Below, piece after piece: positions 43,939 through 53,152 of a DNA stretch of 64,000 bases (its first letter is position 1; every line of letters starts with the position of its first letter). Made by a program: the position numbers and the translations under genes. The notes beneath the pieces were generated by a model that searched no databases, had not been told where the DNA came from, and was given only the letters and a program-made list of their open reading frames with translations. The stretch is from Deinococcus aquaticus (lineage in GTDB: Bacteria > Deinococcota > Deinococci > Deinococcales > Deinococcaceae): the NCBI RefSeq assembly GCF_028622095.1, contig NZ_CP115165.1:1432001-1496000 (forward strand). Reading direction: 5' to 3'.

Positions 43939-45354
43939 TCAGTGGCTGTGCGAGTGCCCGCCGCCGCCGCGTTTCCCGCTGACTTCCTCGCGCACCTCGG
44001 CCACGATGAAGGTGCAGGCCTCCGCGCAGGGAATGCCGCCCGGCACGCCATCCAGGAACGAGTGCGTCAGGCGCTGCCCGGCCCACAGGCGCGTGCGCAG
44101 GCACCCCGTGCAGATGTCCTCGACCACGTGCTCCACCTGTTCCGGCGTGGCTTTCTGCACCTTGGCGTAGATGCCCGTCTGCCGCCGCGCTGTGGTCGCC
44201 CAGGGCGTGGGCCGCAGCGCGTGGCAGGCGTGCGCGTACGTCTCCTCGATCACCGCCGGGTACAGGTAGTGCATGGCGCGGCGCAGGTCCGCCTCGCTCA
44301 GCACGGCCCGCCAGCCGCGCGGCAGGTTGCGCAGCGTGTGCACGGGCCGGTGCTCGCCGCCGTCCGTGAAGCGCACCTGATCCCGCACGCCCTCGGGCGT
44401 GACGAGAGTGGTCAGGTCCGCGCCGGGGCGGCCCTCGTCCAGCGCGTGGCGCAGCTCGAACACGCCCAGTTCCGGCGTGACCAGCGCCTCGCCGATCCGC
44501 AGGCCCGCGCGCGCGCCCTTCAGGAACGCCTGCCACGCCGCCTCGTGCCCGCGTTCGGTGTCGCCGCCCTGCCCGCCCGCGCCGCTGGCTTCCTCCGCGA
44601 GGTGCAGGATCACGTCCGCGACCGCCGCGTGCGTCCCCACCGGCTTGGCGTAGAACACCTGCTGATGCCCGTGCGGGTTCTCCGGGAAGTCCGTGACGGT
44701 GCCGGTCAGGCCCATGTCCTCGGGAATGGTTTCCAGGGTGTGCCAGCCTTCACTGGCGAAGAACGGAACGACCACCACGCGCGGCGACCGCACCGTCTCG
44801 GGCCACGTGCCCACCTTGGGGTCCTCATCCAGGAACAGGGCCTGCACCTCGGCGAACTGCCCGGACTCGCGGATGCGGTCGGCGTTCTGGTACACCACCT
44901 TGTTGCTATTCTCGTTGCGGGTCGTGCCGTGCCCCAGCACGATCAGCGCCGTGTCGTGGGGGCTGGCGTCGGGCAGGACCTCGCGCGCGCGTTCCAGGAT
45001 CACGTCCGTCATGCTGGGGTGCACGCCGTACGGCAGGGTGTAGCGCACGGTCCGGCCGCCGATCACGCGGGCCACGCCCTCGGGCGGCACCGGCCCCTGG
45101 TGACCCAGGCCCATCTCGCGCGGGATCACGGTCTCCGTGAAGTACCCCTCGCTGATGAACATCGGGATGACCGTCACGTCCGTGCTGGCGGTTGTTTTCA
45201 ACACCTGCCGCAGGGACGGCTCTTCCTTCCAGTACCCTTCGATGACCTCGTCGAACAGCCCACGCTGACGGATCAGTTCCGCATACCGGTACACCGCGAC
45301 CGCCGACTCACCGTTCAGGTGAGATCCATGACCAATAAGCACCAGGGAACGCAT
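43939..45354 (-). CDS. Sirohydrochlorin chelatase CbiX-type protein with 4Fe-4S domain (DR2241 family)
   Basis: 471 residues. Two CbiX-like chelatase halves: [20 protein letters not shown] with [17 protein letters not shown], and [20 protein letters not shown] with [18 protein letters not shown]. These are followed by the helical domain and a C-terminal Cys-rich region ([25 protein letters not shown]) fitting a 4Fe-4S site. The tail is His-rich (GGGGHSHSH), a likely metal-storage end. Matches the D. radiodurans DR2241 architecture, implicated in cobalt or iron insertion in tetrapyrrole synthesis. TACAGT lies 8 bases before the ATG. Confidence 0.88.
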   Translation of the reverse strand: MRSLVLIGHGSHLNGESAVAVYRYAELIRQRGLFDEVIEGYWKEEPSLRQVLKTTASTDVTVIPMFISEGYFTETVIPREMGLGHQGPVPPEGVARVIGGRTVRYTLPYGVHPSMTDVILERAREVLPDASPHDTALIVLGHGTTRNENSNKVVYQNADRIRESGQFAEVQALFLDEDPKVGTWPETVRSPRVVVVPFFASEGWHTLETIPEDMGLTGTVTDFPENPHGHQQVFYAKPVGTHAAVADVILHLAEEASGAGGQGGDTERGHEAAWQAFLKGARAGLRIGEALVTPELGVFELRHALDEGRPGADLTTLVTPEGVRDQVRFTDGGEHRPVHTLRNLPRGWRAVLSEADLRRAMHYLYPAVIEETYAHACHALRPTPWATTARRQTGIYAKVQKATPEQVEHVVEDICTGCLRTRLWAGQRLTHSFLDGVPGGIPCAEACTFIVAEVREEVSGKRGGGGHSHSH

Positions 45355-45583
45355 ACCCACCGACTGTAGCGCCCGCCCGCGCCCGGAATTGTCCCGGAGC
45401 ATGCGGTCCCGCCCCGCCCACCCCGCCAGTCGGCCCGGGCCGTCCGTGAGGCCGGGCGCGCCGGTTCCTGAAGATTTCCCCCATAGCGCCCCCCGCCCGG
45501 AACTTCGTAGCGTAAGACCGCGAGACAGTTCATGACGGGCGCGGCCCACCCGGGCACCCGGAACCCCCCAGGAGGTAGACACT

Positions 45584-46009
45584 ATGTTCTTCCAGCAGAA
45601 AGACCGGCACGAACAGATGGCGAAACTCGATCCCCGCGACACCAACGGCGACGGCGTCGTGACCCCCCAGGAGGCGGCCGCGTACATTCACGACTACCTT
45701 CAGACCGCCAGCCCCGAAGAGCGGCAGGCCATCCTGAAAGAGTACGTGGGCGGCATGACCCCCGAACAGAAACAGCAGATGGGCGACGCCATCGTCAGGA
45801 GCCCCGCCAACCCCGTCCAGCAGATCCGCCCCGGCGACGACGACGACCTGATCGACGCGTACACGAAAACCGCGCAGGCCCCCGCCCAGGACGGCAAAAG
45901 CCCCCTGGAAGCCGCCTTCGGGGCCGGCGGCCTGCTCAGCAACCCCATGGTGAAAGCCGGACTGGTCGGCCTGGCCGGCATGATCGGCAGTCGCATGCTG
46001 CGCCGCTGA
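45584..46009 (+). CDS. Small protein with one EF-hand-like calcium motif
   Basis: 141 residues. [12 protein letters not shown] (residues 19-30) fits the EF-hand loop DxNxDGxVxxxE exactly. A charged linker follows, and a hydrophobic Gly-rich C-terminus ([20 protein letters not shown]) that may bind membrane. AGGAGG lies 9 bases before the ATG, one of the few strong Shine-Dalgarno sites here. Soluble, no signal peptide. Function unknown. Confidence 0.7.
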   Translation: MFFQQKDRHEQMAKLDPRDTNGDGVVTPQEAAAYIHDYLQTASPEERQAILKEYVGGMTPEQKQQMGDAIVRSPANPVQQIRPGDDDDLIDAYTKTAQAPAQDGKSPLEAAFGAGGLLSNPMVKAGLVGLAGMIGSRMLRR

Positions 46010-46020
46010 CACCCACCCTG

Positions 46021-46068
46021 AACACTGCGCCGTGACAACACTGTGCCATGACAACACTGCGCCGTGAC
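46021..46068. repeat. Three tandem 16-bp repeats
   Basis: AACACTGCGCCGTGAC, AACACTGTGCCATGAC, AACACTGCGCCGTGAC in immediate succession, units 1 and 3 identical, unit 2 with two changes. Lies 12 bases after the EF-hand gene stop. Confidence 0.9.
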
Positions 46069-46080
46069 AGGCGCGGCGGG

Positions 46081-46107
46081 CGGGGCACCCTGGACTGGGG
46101 TGCCCCG
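46081..46107. terminator. Hairpin CGGGGCACCC/GGGTGCCCCG
   Basis: Ten-base perfect arms, seven-base loop, no T run; after the EF-hand gene. Confidence 0.6.
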
Positions 46108-46253
46108 CTGCGCTGCGTCCTGCCCGGCACAGCCCACCCGCGCGGCCCGGTCATCCAGAGCGGGGTCCTGTATCCATCCCTCCAGAGAAGAGGCGTGCCG
46201 GACGTGATTGATCCGACGCTGTGATTCCGGGAACTGCTCTAGAATGCCGCGCA

Positions 46254-47339
46254 ATGCCTCTTTCGTACCTCACTCGTATCGCTCAGACGCCCGCCCCGAC
46301 CTTTCATGAGGGAGCGCGCGCGGACCTGATCTCCGAGTTGTGGACCGGCCTGGGTTACGTGACCGAACGCGACGAGGTCGGGAACGTCCTGACCCGCATC
46401 ACCCCGCCCGGCACCGAGGGCCGCCCCGCGCTGCTGCTGGCCGCGCACCTGGACACCGTGTTCGACGCCGGGACCGACGTGACGGTCCGCGAGGACGCCG
46501 GGCGGCTGACCGGTCCCGGCGTGGGCGACAACAGCGCCAGTCTGGCCGTCGTGACCGCCCTGCTACGCGACCTGCGCGGCGGCGGCACCACGCTGCGCCG
46601 CCCGCTGTGGGTGGCGGCTAACGTGGGCGAGGAAGGCCTGGGCGACCTGCGCGGCGCCAAGCACCTGATCGCCCGGCACCGCGCGCAACTGGGCGCGTTC
46701 ATCGCCGTGGACGGGTACCTGGGCATCGCGGTCACACGCGGCGTGGGCGTGCGCCGCTACCGCGCCGAGTTCGTCGGGCCGGGCGGGCACTCGTGGGGCG
46801 ATCAGGCGCCCAGCACCCTGCACGCGCTGGGCCGCGCCATCAGCGCCCTGTACGCCCTGCACCTGCCCGTCACGCCCCGCACGACCCTGAACGTGGGCGT
46901 GGCGTCCGGCGGGACCAGCGTGAACTCCATTGCGGGCAACGCCGGGCTGCTGCTGGACCTGCGCTCGCTGGACGCCGGCGTGCTGGCCGAACTGGACGCG
47001 CGGGCCGTGGCCGTCCTGCACGCCGCGGCGCGCGAGGTGGGCGTGACGCTGCGCCTGGAACGCGTGGGCGACCGGCCCGGCGGGGACCTTCAGAGCGGGG
47101 CGCTGCTGCCGCTGGTGCGCGAGGCGGCCCGCGAGGTGCGCGTGGACCTGCGGCTGGCGTCCAGCAGCACCGACGCGAACGCCGCCGTCCCGCACGGCCT
47201 GCCGTCGGTGGCGGTCGGTGTGTACCGGGGCGGGAACGCGCACCGCACCGACGAGTGGGTGCAGGCGGCCAGTTTCGCGCCGGGCCTGAAGTTCCTGCGG
47301 CGACTGGTGGAGCTGTACCAGCGCTCCCCCGTGGCCTGA
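46254..47339 (+). CDS. M20 family metallopeptidase (peptidase T/aminoacylase-like)
   Basis: 361 residues. Zinc and catalytic motifs: LLLAAHLDTVFDAG (HxD), GPGVGDNSASLAVV (bridging Asp), ANVGEEGLGDLRGA (catalytic Glu pair), AVDGYLG and the dimerisation-domain GPGGHSWGD. The final metal His is in GGNAHRTDEWV. Cleaves peptides or N-acyl amino acids in the cytoplasm. The ATG at 46254 follows TAGAAT by 8 bases. Confidence 0.9.
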   Translation: MPLSYLTRIAQTPAPTFHEGARADLISELWTGLGYVTERDEVGNVLTRITPPGTEGRPALLLAAHLDTVFDAGTDVTVREDAGRLTGPGVGDNSASLAVVTALLRDLRGGGTTLRRPLWVAANVGEEGLGDLRGAKHLIARHRAQLGAFIAVDGYLGIAVTRGVGVRRYRAEFVGPGGHSWGDQAPSTLHALGRAISALYALHLPVTPRTTLNVGVASGGTSVNSIAGNAGLLLDLRSLDAGVLAELDARAVAVLHAAAREVGVTLRLERVGDRPGGDLQSGALLPLVREAAREVRVDLRLASSSTDANAAVPHGLPSVAVGVYRGGNAHRTDEWVQAASFAPGLKFLRRLVELYQRSPVA

Positions 47340-47513
47340 CCCACGCCCGTCCGGGCTTCCCCCACCGGCTGCCCCTGGGCACCCCCGCCCCCGCGCCCGG
47401 TCAGTCTGTGGGCGCTGACGGCTGAAGCGCGTGCCAGTCGGTCAATCCTGTAGCTGACGTTGCAATCGCGGCCCACCAAATTCCCATCTGTTCAGAGCAG
47501 AATAAGCGCAGTC

Positions 47514-48929
47514 ATGAATCCATTTCTGCGCCGCTCGCTTCCGCGCCGTGACCGCCCGGCCCGGTCCCGTCTGCCGCTGCTGCGCGCCGCGCGCACCGCA
47601 GCCCTCACCGCGCTGCTGGGCAGCCTGGCCGCCCTGCCCGGCGCCGGCGCGCAGAGCGGCGTGTCGCCCGCGCAGGCCGTGTTCACCAGCGTGAACGACC
47701 TGATCGGCACGCAGTACGGGGGGCTGTCCACCGTGGACCGCGCCGCCCTGACCCGCGAGTACCAGCAGCGCCTGAACAACGTCTGCGCGCCCACCCCCGA
47801 CACCTGCGAGGAAGCCCGCGCGTACCCGGTCCTGGAAGCCGAACTGACCGCGCTGGGCGACGAGCACAGCTTCTTCCAGACGCCCGAGGATTACCGCGAG
47901 TTCATTGCCAGCGCCACCGGCGGCAACCGCCTGCAATTCGGCGTGAAACTTGCCCGGCTGGACGGCCAGAACCGCGTGGTGACCGAGGTCGTGCCCGGCA
48001 GCGCCGCCGAGGACGCCGGACTCAGACGCGGGGACTCCATGCAGACCCTGAACGGCAGACCCTACCTGTACGAGGACCTGCGCAGCGCCCGCGAGAAGGG
48101 TACCCCCATCGCGCTGGGCGTCCTTCGGCTGGGACAGCTCCAGACGTTCAACATCACCGCCCGCGAGAGCAGCACCCTGGACCTGCCGCGCCTGAGTTTC
48201 GTGCCCGCCGACGGCACGGCCAGCATTCCCGCGCTGCCCACGGGCGCCGGCACCTCCCAGCAACCCACGCGGCAGGGCGAGGTCGCCGTGATCCGCATTC
48301 CCACATTCCTGTCGGGCAGCCGGGTCGCGCAGACCGTGCATGACCTCGTGGGGCAGGCACAGAACCGCAGCGCCACCGGCCTGATCGTGGACCTGCGCGG
48401 CAACCCCGGCGGTAGTCTCAGCGAGTGCGACAGCGCCGTCAGCGCCTTCGTGCCCAGCCTGACCCGCGTGGCCCGCAGCGCCGACGGGAACGCCCGCACC
48501 GTCGTCAGCCGGGGTACCCGCCTGGAAGACGGCCGGCTGACCGGCGGGGTGCGCGGCGCCCGCCTGTGGACCGGCCCGCTGGCCGTCCTGGTCGACGAGG
48601 GCAGCGCCTCATGCAGCGAATTCTTCGCGTACGAGGTGCAGTACGCCGGGCGCGGCCCCGTCATCGGTGAAGCCACGGCCGGCGTGGGCAACACCGCCAC
48701 CCGCGTCTTCCGGGTGGGCGAGGCCGCCGTGCAGCTCACCATCCTCAACTACGCCAAACCCGACGGCACACCCTACCCGCAGCGCGTCAAGCCCGACCAG
48801 TTGCGCGCGCAGGGCGAGGATGAAACCCGGCAGCTCACGCTGGGTTTCGACCCGCTGCTGCAACTGGGCGTGCAGTCCCTGCAACGCGCGCCCGTGCTGT
48901 CCATCGATCCGTTCCGCACGCAACCCTGA
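47514..48929 (+). CDS. S41 family (C-terminal processing) peptidase, exported
   Basis: 471 residues with a long Arg-rich signal peptide (RTAALTALLGSLAALPGAGA, ending about residue 46). A PDZ domain near residues 145-205 (VVTEVVPGSAAEDAGLRRGD), then the protease core: GLIVDLRGNPGGSLSECDS and LVDEGSASCSEFFAYEVQ with the nucleophile position at Ser366. The usual catalytic Lys of CtpA (GKG) is not present: the segment reads GEATAGVGNTA. Either a His-dependent S41 type or an altered site. Probably periplasmic. Confidence 0.85.
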   Translation: MNPFLRRSLPRRDRPARSRLPLLRAARTAALTALLGSLAALPGAGAQSGVSPAQAVFTSVNDLIGTQYGGLSTVDRAALTREYQQRLNNVCAPTPDTCEEARAYPVLEAELTALGDEHSFFQTPEDYREFIASATGGNRLQFGVKLARLDGQNRVVTEVVPGSAAEDAGLRRGDSMQTLNGRPYLYEDLRSAREKGTPIALGVLRLGQLQTFNITARESSTLDLPRLSFVPADGTASIPALPTGAGTSQQPTRQGEVAVIRIPTFLSGSRVAQTVHDLVGQAQNRSATGLIVDLRGNPGGSLSECDSAVSAFVPSLTRVARSADGNARTVVSRGTRLEDGRLTGGVRGARLWTGPLAVLVDEGSASCSEFFAYEVQYAGRGPVIGEATAGVGNTATRVFRVGEAAVQLTILNYAKPDGTPYPQRVKPDQLRAQGEDETRQLTLGFDPLLQLGVQSLQRAPVLSIDPFRTQP

Positions 48930-48958
48930 CCGGACAATCCTGACCGGACCCGCCCGCC

Positions 48959-50254
48959 TCAGGCCGCGTGGTCCGGCAGGCCCCGCAGCGCCCAGCGCAG
49001 CCCCAGCGCCGTGACCACGCCGATCACGGCCAGCGTCAGCCACGGCAGCGCCGGGAAGCCCAGCCCCGTGCCGCCGTCCACCAGCGCGCCGCCCAGCACG
49101 CTGCCCACCGCGCCCCCCACCCCCAGGCTGATCGCGGAGAACCCGAAGTAACTCCCGACCCGCCCCGCCGGCGCGAACCGGGCCGTCAGGGTCTGCTGGG
49201 TGGGGTACACGATCATGGTGCCCAGGCTGTACAGCGCCACGCACGCCAGCAACTGCGGGAACGTGGCCGCCGCCGACATCAGGCCCAGCGCCGCGCCGAC
49301 CAGCAGCACCGCCGCCACCAGCGCCGACCGCACCGGCACGAAGCGCTCGACCAGCCGCAGCAGCGGATACTGAAGCAGCACCGCCATGCCCGCCGACAGC
49401 CCGTACAGCGGCCCCGTCGCGCCGTTCCCCGCCAGCGCGATGGCCTTCAGGGTCACCACCACGTTGATCTGCGTACTCAGGATGAAGTACCCGATCAGCA
49501 CCAGCGTGAACCGCCGGAAACGCGTGTCCGCCGCCGCCAGCCGCAACCCGTCCAGGCCGCTGCCCACCCGCCCCGCCGGCCGCAGGTGCGGCAACGTGAA
49601 GGCCATCACCGCGCCCGCCAGCAGGTACACGCCCGCCGCCGACAGCGCCGCCGTCCGGAACCCCAGCCCCAGCAGCGCCGCCCCGATCAGCGGGCCCGTC
49701 ACCATGCCCGCGTTCCCGGACAGGCTGGTCAGGCTGAACATCCGCGTGCGGTGCTCCGGGAGCGTCACCTGCGTGATCGCCGCACTTTTCGGCGCGTCGA
49801 ACAGGCCGCCACCCACGCCCGCCAGCACCGCCGCCGCCAGCAGTTCCCCCCACGAGTCACTGAAGCCCATCCATGCGAACCCCAGCGTCCGCAGCGCGCA
49901 GCCCAGCAGGATCAACGGCTTCGGCCCCCAGCGGTCCGCCCACGCACCCCCGAACACCGTCAGGCCCTGCTGAGTCAACTGCCGCAAGCCCAGCACCGCC
50001 CCGATACTCGCCGCCGACCAGCCCAGCCCACCTCCCGCCACGGACCCGCTGAAATGCACCGTCACCAGCGGAATCACCGCGAAGAACCCACCCCACATCA
50101 GGAAATTCGACCCGATCAGGCCCAGTTGCGCCGCCGACAACCGGAACGGCGCGGGCGGGCCGGGCGCGGCGGCCTCCGGGGCAGGGGAGACAGGCCCAGG
50201 GTAGATGGGCGTAGGAATGGGCGAAGCGGGAGGGGCAGGCTGGGGCGCAGACAC
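48959..50254 (-). CDS. MFS transporter (multidrug-type, 12 TM)
   Basis: 431 residues from the GTG at 50254; TACCCT lies exactly 6 bases upstream, favouring this start over 50296. A Pro-rich N-terminal 35 residues precede about 12 membrane helices. The MFS motif A analogue GGAWADRWGPKPLILLG lies between helices 2 and 3, and FDAPKSAAITQVTLPEHRTR after helix 4-5 is typical of drug-type exporters (MdtH-like). Substrate unknown. Convergent with the S41 gene. Confidence 0.85.
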   Translation of the reverse strand: MSAPQPAPPASPIPTPIYPGPVSPAPEAAAPGPPAPFRLSAAQLGLIGSNFLMWGGFFAVIPLVTVHFSGSVAGGGLGWSAASIGAVLGLRQLTQQGLTVFGGAWADRWGPKPLILLGCALRTLGFAWMGFSDSWGELLAAAVLAGVGGGLFDAPKSAAITQVTLPEHRTRMFSLTSLSGNAGMVTGPLIGAALLGLGFRTAALSAAGVYLLAGAVMAFTLPHLRPAGRVGSGLDGLRLAAADTRFRRFTLVLIGYFILSTQINVVVTLKAIALAGNGATGPLYGLSAGMAVLLQYPLLRLVERFVPVRSALVAAVLLVGAALGLMSAAATFPQLLACVALYSLGTMIVYPTQQTLTARFAPAGRVGSYFGFSAISLGVGGAVGSVLGGALVDGGTGLGFPALPWLTLAVIGVVTALGLRWALRGLPDHAA

Positions 50255-50372
50255 GCGCGCAGGGTACACCCGCCCACCAGCACGGCGGCCCATCACGCGG
50301 GACGCCTCACTTCAGGGCCGGGGTCGCCCGCCCGCGCGCCGCTGCCGCACCTGAGCGGGTACGCTGCGGGGC

Positions 50373-51275
50373 ATGGGGTCTCTTCTTCTGCTCGCTCCGG
50401 GGGTGCATTTCCTGCCGGGCGCGGTGAACAGTCTGGTGGTCGAGGATGGTCGGGGCGGGGCGCTGCTGGTGGACACGGGCCTGGATGACGGGCACGCGCG
50501 CAAGCTCCTGCGCGGCCTGACGGAGCTGAACCTGACGCCGACCGGGATTCTGAACACGCACAGTCACGCCGACCACCACGGCGGGAACGCGTTCATCCTG
50601 CGGCGATTCCCGGAGCTCAAGGTGTTTGCGCCGCCGCTGGAGGACGCGGTGATCACGCACCCGATTCTGGAACCCATCACGCTGTTCGGGGCGCGGCCGC
50701 CCAGGGAGTTGCAGAGTAAGTTCCTGCTCGCGCCGCCCAGCCCGGCGCGGCTGGCCCCCGAGCCGGGCCTGTGCCGGATCGGAGGCGCGGTGGTGGAACT
50801 ACTGGAGGTGGCCGGGCACGCCAGCATGATGTACGCCGTGCGGGTGGGCGAGGTGCTGTACGCCGCCGACGCGCTGTTCGGAGAGGCGGCCCTGGCAAAG
50901 CACCCGCTGACGTTCTGCGCGGACTCGGCGTTGCAGAAGGAGGCGGCGGCCCGCCTGGGTGAACTGGAGGGCGTGTGCGTCACGCTGCCCGGTCATGGGG
51001 ACCCCACCCCGGACCTGACACGGCTGGTCGCGGCGAACCTCGCGGCGTACACGCGCACCACGGCGGCCGTGCTGGAGGCCGTGCAGGTCGGCGCGGCGGG
51101 CGTGGACGACCTGCTGGTGCGGGTATGCGGCGCGCTGGGCGTGACCATGACGAATGCGGGTGCGGTAGTCCTGAACCGCGCGGTCGTCAGCGCCCACCTG
51201 ACCGAACTGCTCGAAGCCGGGCAGGTGCACATGCAGGTCCACGAGAACCGCCTGCTGTTTGTGGCGGGAGAGTAA
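50373..51275 (+). CDS. Metallo-beta-lactamase fold hydrolase
   Basis: 300 residues. The zinc site is complete: LNTHSHADHHGGN (HxHxDH), EVAGHASMM (third His), YAADALFG (Asp) and LPGHGDP (last His). A C-terminal winged-helix-like region (LVRVCGALGVTMTNAGAVVL...) resembles the LACTB2/GLX2-like group. TACGCT lies 7 bases before the ATG. Substrate unknown. Confidence 0.88.
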   Translation: MGSLLLLAPGVHFLPGAVNSLVVEDGRGGALLVDTGLDDGHARKLLRGLTELNLTPTGILNTHSHADHHGGNAFILRRFPELKVFAPPLEDAVITHPILEPITLFGARPPRELQSKFLLAPPSPARLAPEPGLCRIGGAVVELLEVAGHASMMYAVRVGEVLYAADALFGEAALAKHPLTFCADSALQKEAAARLGELEGVCVTLPGHGDPTPDLTRLVAANLAAYTRTTAAVLEAVQVGAAGVDDLLVRVCGALGVTMTNAGAVVLNRAVVSAHLTELLEAGQVHMQVHENRLLFVAGE

Positions 51276-51323
51276 AGGAAACCCGTATGGGCGGCCCGGC
51301 GGGTGCGGGGGTACGGTGAACGC

Positions 51324-51938
51324 ATGACCAGCAAATCCAAACCCGCCAAGAAATCTGCCAGCAAGGCCACCAGTGACGGCAAGGCCGTCGCCGCGAAAGC
51401 CAGCGGGAAGGGCGGCGCGGACGCCGCGCACCTGAACGCCACGAACAACGCCCTGGTAGACCACAACTACCTGACCGAAGCCGAGTTCGGCACGGTCGCC
51501 GAGACCCTGCAACGCAACCTCGCGACGACCATCAGCCTGTACCTGAAGTTCAAGAAGTACCACTGGGACATCCGGGGCCGGTTCTTCCGTGACCTGCACC
51601 TCGCGTACGACGAGTTCATCGACGAGATCTTCCCCGGCATCGACGAGCAGGCCGAGCGTCTGGTCGCGCTGGGCGGCAGCCCCATCGCCGCGCCCGCCGA
51701 CATCGAGCGTTTCAGCGTCGTGAAGGTGCCCACCGAGACTGTCCGTGACGCCCGCACGCAGGTCGAGGACCTCGTCGCCGACCTCAGCCGCGTAGGCCGC
51801 GGCTTCCGCGACGACAGCCAGACGGTCGACGACGCGAACGATCCCGCCACCGCCGACATGTACAACGGGTACGCTGCCACCGTCGACAAGATCCGCTGGA
51901 TGCTTCAGGCGATGATGGACGACGACCGGATGAACTGA
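51324..51938 (+). CDS. dps: Dps ferritin-like DNA-protection protein (Dps-1 type)
   Basis: 204 residues. Ferroxidase motif KYHWDIRGRFFRDLHLAYDE with the His and Asp/Glu ligands, then DEQAERLVALGG. The N-terminal 50 residues are Lys/Ala/Ser-rich (SKPAKKSASKATSDGKAVAA), the extension that in D. radiodurans Dps-1 binds DNA and a metal. Oxidises and stores iron in a 12-mer shell and protects DNA. TACGGT lies 6 bases before the ATG, so leaderless. Start fixed by the conserved Lys-rich N-terminus. Confidence 0.95.
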   Translation: MTSKSKPAKKSASKATSDGKAVAAKASGKGGADAAHLNATNNALVDHNYLTEAEFGTVAETLQRNLATTISLYLKFKKYHWDIRGRFFRDLHLAYDEFIDEIFPGIDEQAERLVALGGSPIAAPADIERFSVVKVPTETVRDARTQVEDLVADLSRVGRGFRDDSQTVDDANDPATADMYNGYAATVDKIRWMLQAMMDDDRMN

Positions 51939-51955
51939 GCAGTTCAGCGCAGATG

Positions 51956-52005
51956 GCAGATGGCAGAAAGCGAAGGGCCTCTGCCATCCGCTTTCTGCCA
52001 TCTGC
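51956..52005. repeat. 17-bp perfect inverted repeat GCAGATGGCAGAAAGCG
   Basis: GCAGATGGCAGAAAGCG (51956-51972) and its exact complement (51989-52005), 16-base loop. Family shared with 55291-55345 and 42783-42812. Between dps and the DUF4385 gene, only 7 bases from the latter's start. Confidence 0.85.
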
Positions 52006-52011
52006 ACTCCT

Positions 52012-52503
52012 ATGCCGAAATTCGACTATTCCCTCCATTACGCTGAACTGGACCTGCGCGCGCATCCGGAACTGTACCGGGTGGGGGTGGGCGAGCAAGG
52101 TGTGCTGCTGGTGCAGCCGTACAAGTCCGAGTTGCTGCCGCACTGGCGGTTTGCGACGCCGGAACTGGCGCGGGAAAGCAGCGAGGTCATCTATGGAATG
52201 TTCCTGGCGTACCTGCGGGCCGGGGAGTTCGTGGGGGCCGACATGGCGCGCAAGTTCCTGCAGATGGGCTTCACGCGCGCGCGGCGCTACGCGAACCACC
52301 GGGGTGGCAAGAAGTACGCTGGCCCGGTCCCGGAGGATAAGAAGGGCCAGAGCGGCGCGCACGGCCGCCCGGAACTGCCCCGCACGCCGGAAGACCCGGT
52401 CAAGGCCGAGTCCGCCCGCATCTTCAAGGCGAAATGGGACGAGGCCGAAGCGAACGAGCAGTACGCCGCGCTGAAGAAAGCCCACAAGGCCCAGTACGGC
52501 TGA
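52012..52503 (+). CDS. DUF4385 family protein
   Basis: 163 residues. FDYSLHYAELDLRAHPELYR, VGVGEQGVLLVQPYKSELLP and DMARKFLQMGFTRARRYANH are near-consensus DUF4385. Function unknown. The start follows the right arm of an inverted repeat with no clear ribosome site. Confidence 0.88.
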   Translation: MPKFDYSLHYAELDLRAHPELYRVGVGEQGVLLVQPYKSELLPHWRFATPELARESSEVIYGMFLAYLRAGEFVGADMARKFLQMGFTRARRYANHRGGKKYAGPVPEDKKGQSGAHGRPELPRTPEDPVKAESARIFKAKWDEAEANEQYAALKKAHKAQYG

Positions 52504-52516
52504 AGATAGGAGAGTC

Positions 52517-52576
52517 GATGGTTGAAAGTTGATGGTTGATGGGGTCGTGTGCTGTTTCCATCGACTTTCAACCATC
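52517..52576. repeat. GATGGTTGAAAGTTGATGG intergenic palindrome, copy 2
   Basis: 19-base arms at 52517-52535 and 52558-52576 pairing with one mismatch. Same family as 26641-26698. The right arm contains the mobA stop codon (52568-52570), so the repeat reaches into the coding end. Confidence 0.85.
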
Positions 52577-53152
52577 AACCATCAACCCGTCCGGCGTGTT
52601 GACGTTCAGGAACGTCCGGGCCGTGAAGCCACCCACTAGCGTGGTGTGTTCGGGCGGCGCGGCGCGTCTCAGGCGGCGTTCCCCGCTGTCCAGCAGGGCG
52701 GTCACGTGGGGCAGCAGGTCCGTGTGGTACAGCGCGGCCAGCGGTTGCGCGCGGCCCTGCCCGTCTGTGGCCTGCAAGCTGAGGCGGCCGGGCGTGATGG
52801 CGGCGCTCAGGGTGCGCCAGTAGTCGGGTGTCAGCCAGGGCAGGTCCACCCCGGTGAACGCCACCCAGCCGGGCGGGGCGTGCGTCAGGGCGCTTTCCAG
52901 TCCGGCCAGGGGGCCCTCGCCGGGGCGCAGGTCGGCGTGCGTGTCCCAGCGGCCCAGGTGGGCGGGCAGGGCGTAACGGCCGGGCGGTGCGATCAGCAGG
53001 CGTGCAGGGCAGTCCTGAAGGCTCGCGCAGGCGCGTTCCAGCAGTGTCCGGCCGTTCAGCAGGGCCAGGGCCTTGTCACTCCCGAAGCGGCTGGAACGTC
53101 CGCCTGCCGTGACGGCTCCGGTCAGCCACAGGCCCGGCGGCGGGCGGGTCAC
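52568..53152 (-). CDS. mobA: Molybdenum cofactor guanylyltransferase (MobA-like)
   Basis: 194 residues from a GTG that overlaps the aldehyde dehydrogenase stop (GTGA). TGAVTAGGRSSRFGSDKALA is the NTP-binding signature (usually LAGGxSxRxGxDK; here the Leu is Val and a Thr precedes). VAFTGVDLPWLTP provides the Mg-binding Asp, ending in RTFLNVNTPDG. Adds GMP to molybdopterin. The C-terminal residues (LMVDG) are encoded by the intergenic palindrome. Confidence 0.85.
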   Translation of the reverse strand: MTRPPPGLWLTGAVTAGGRSSRFGSDKALALLNGRTLLERACASLQDCPARLLIAPPGRYALPAHLGRWDTHADLRPGEGPLAGLESALTHAPPGWVAFTGVDLPWLTPDYWRTLSAAITPGRLSLQATDGQGRAQPLAALYHTDLLPHVTALLDSGERRLRRAAPPEHTTLVGGFTARTFLNVNTPDGLMVDG

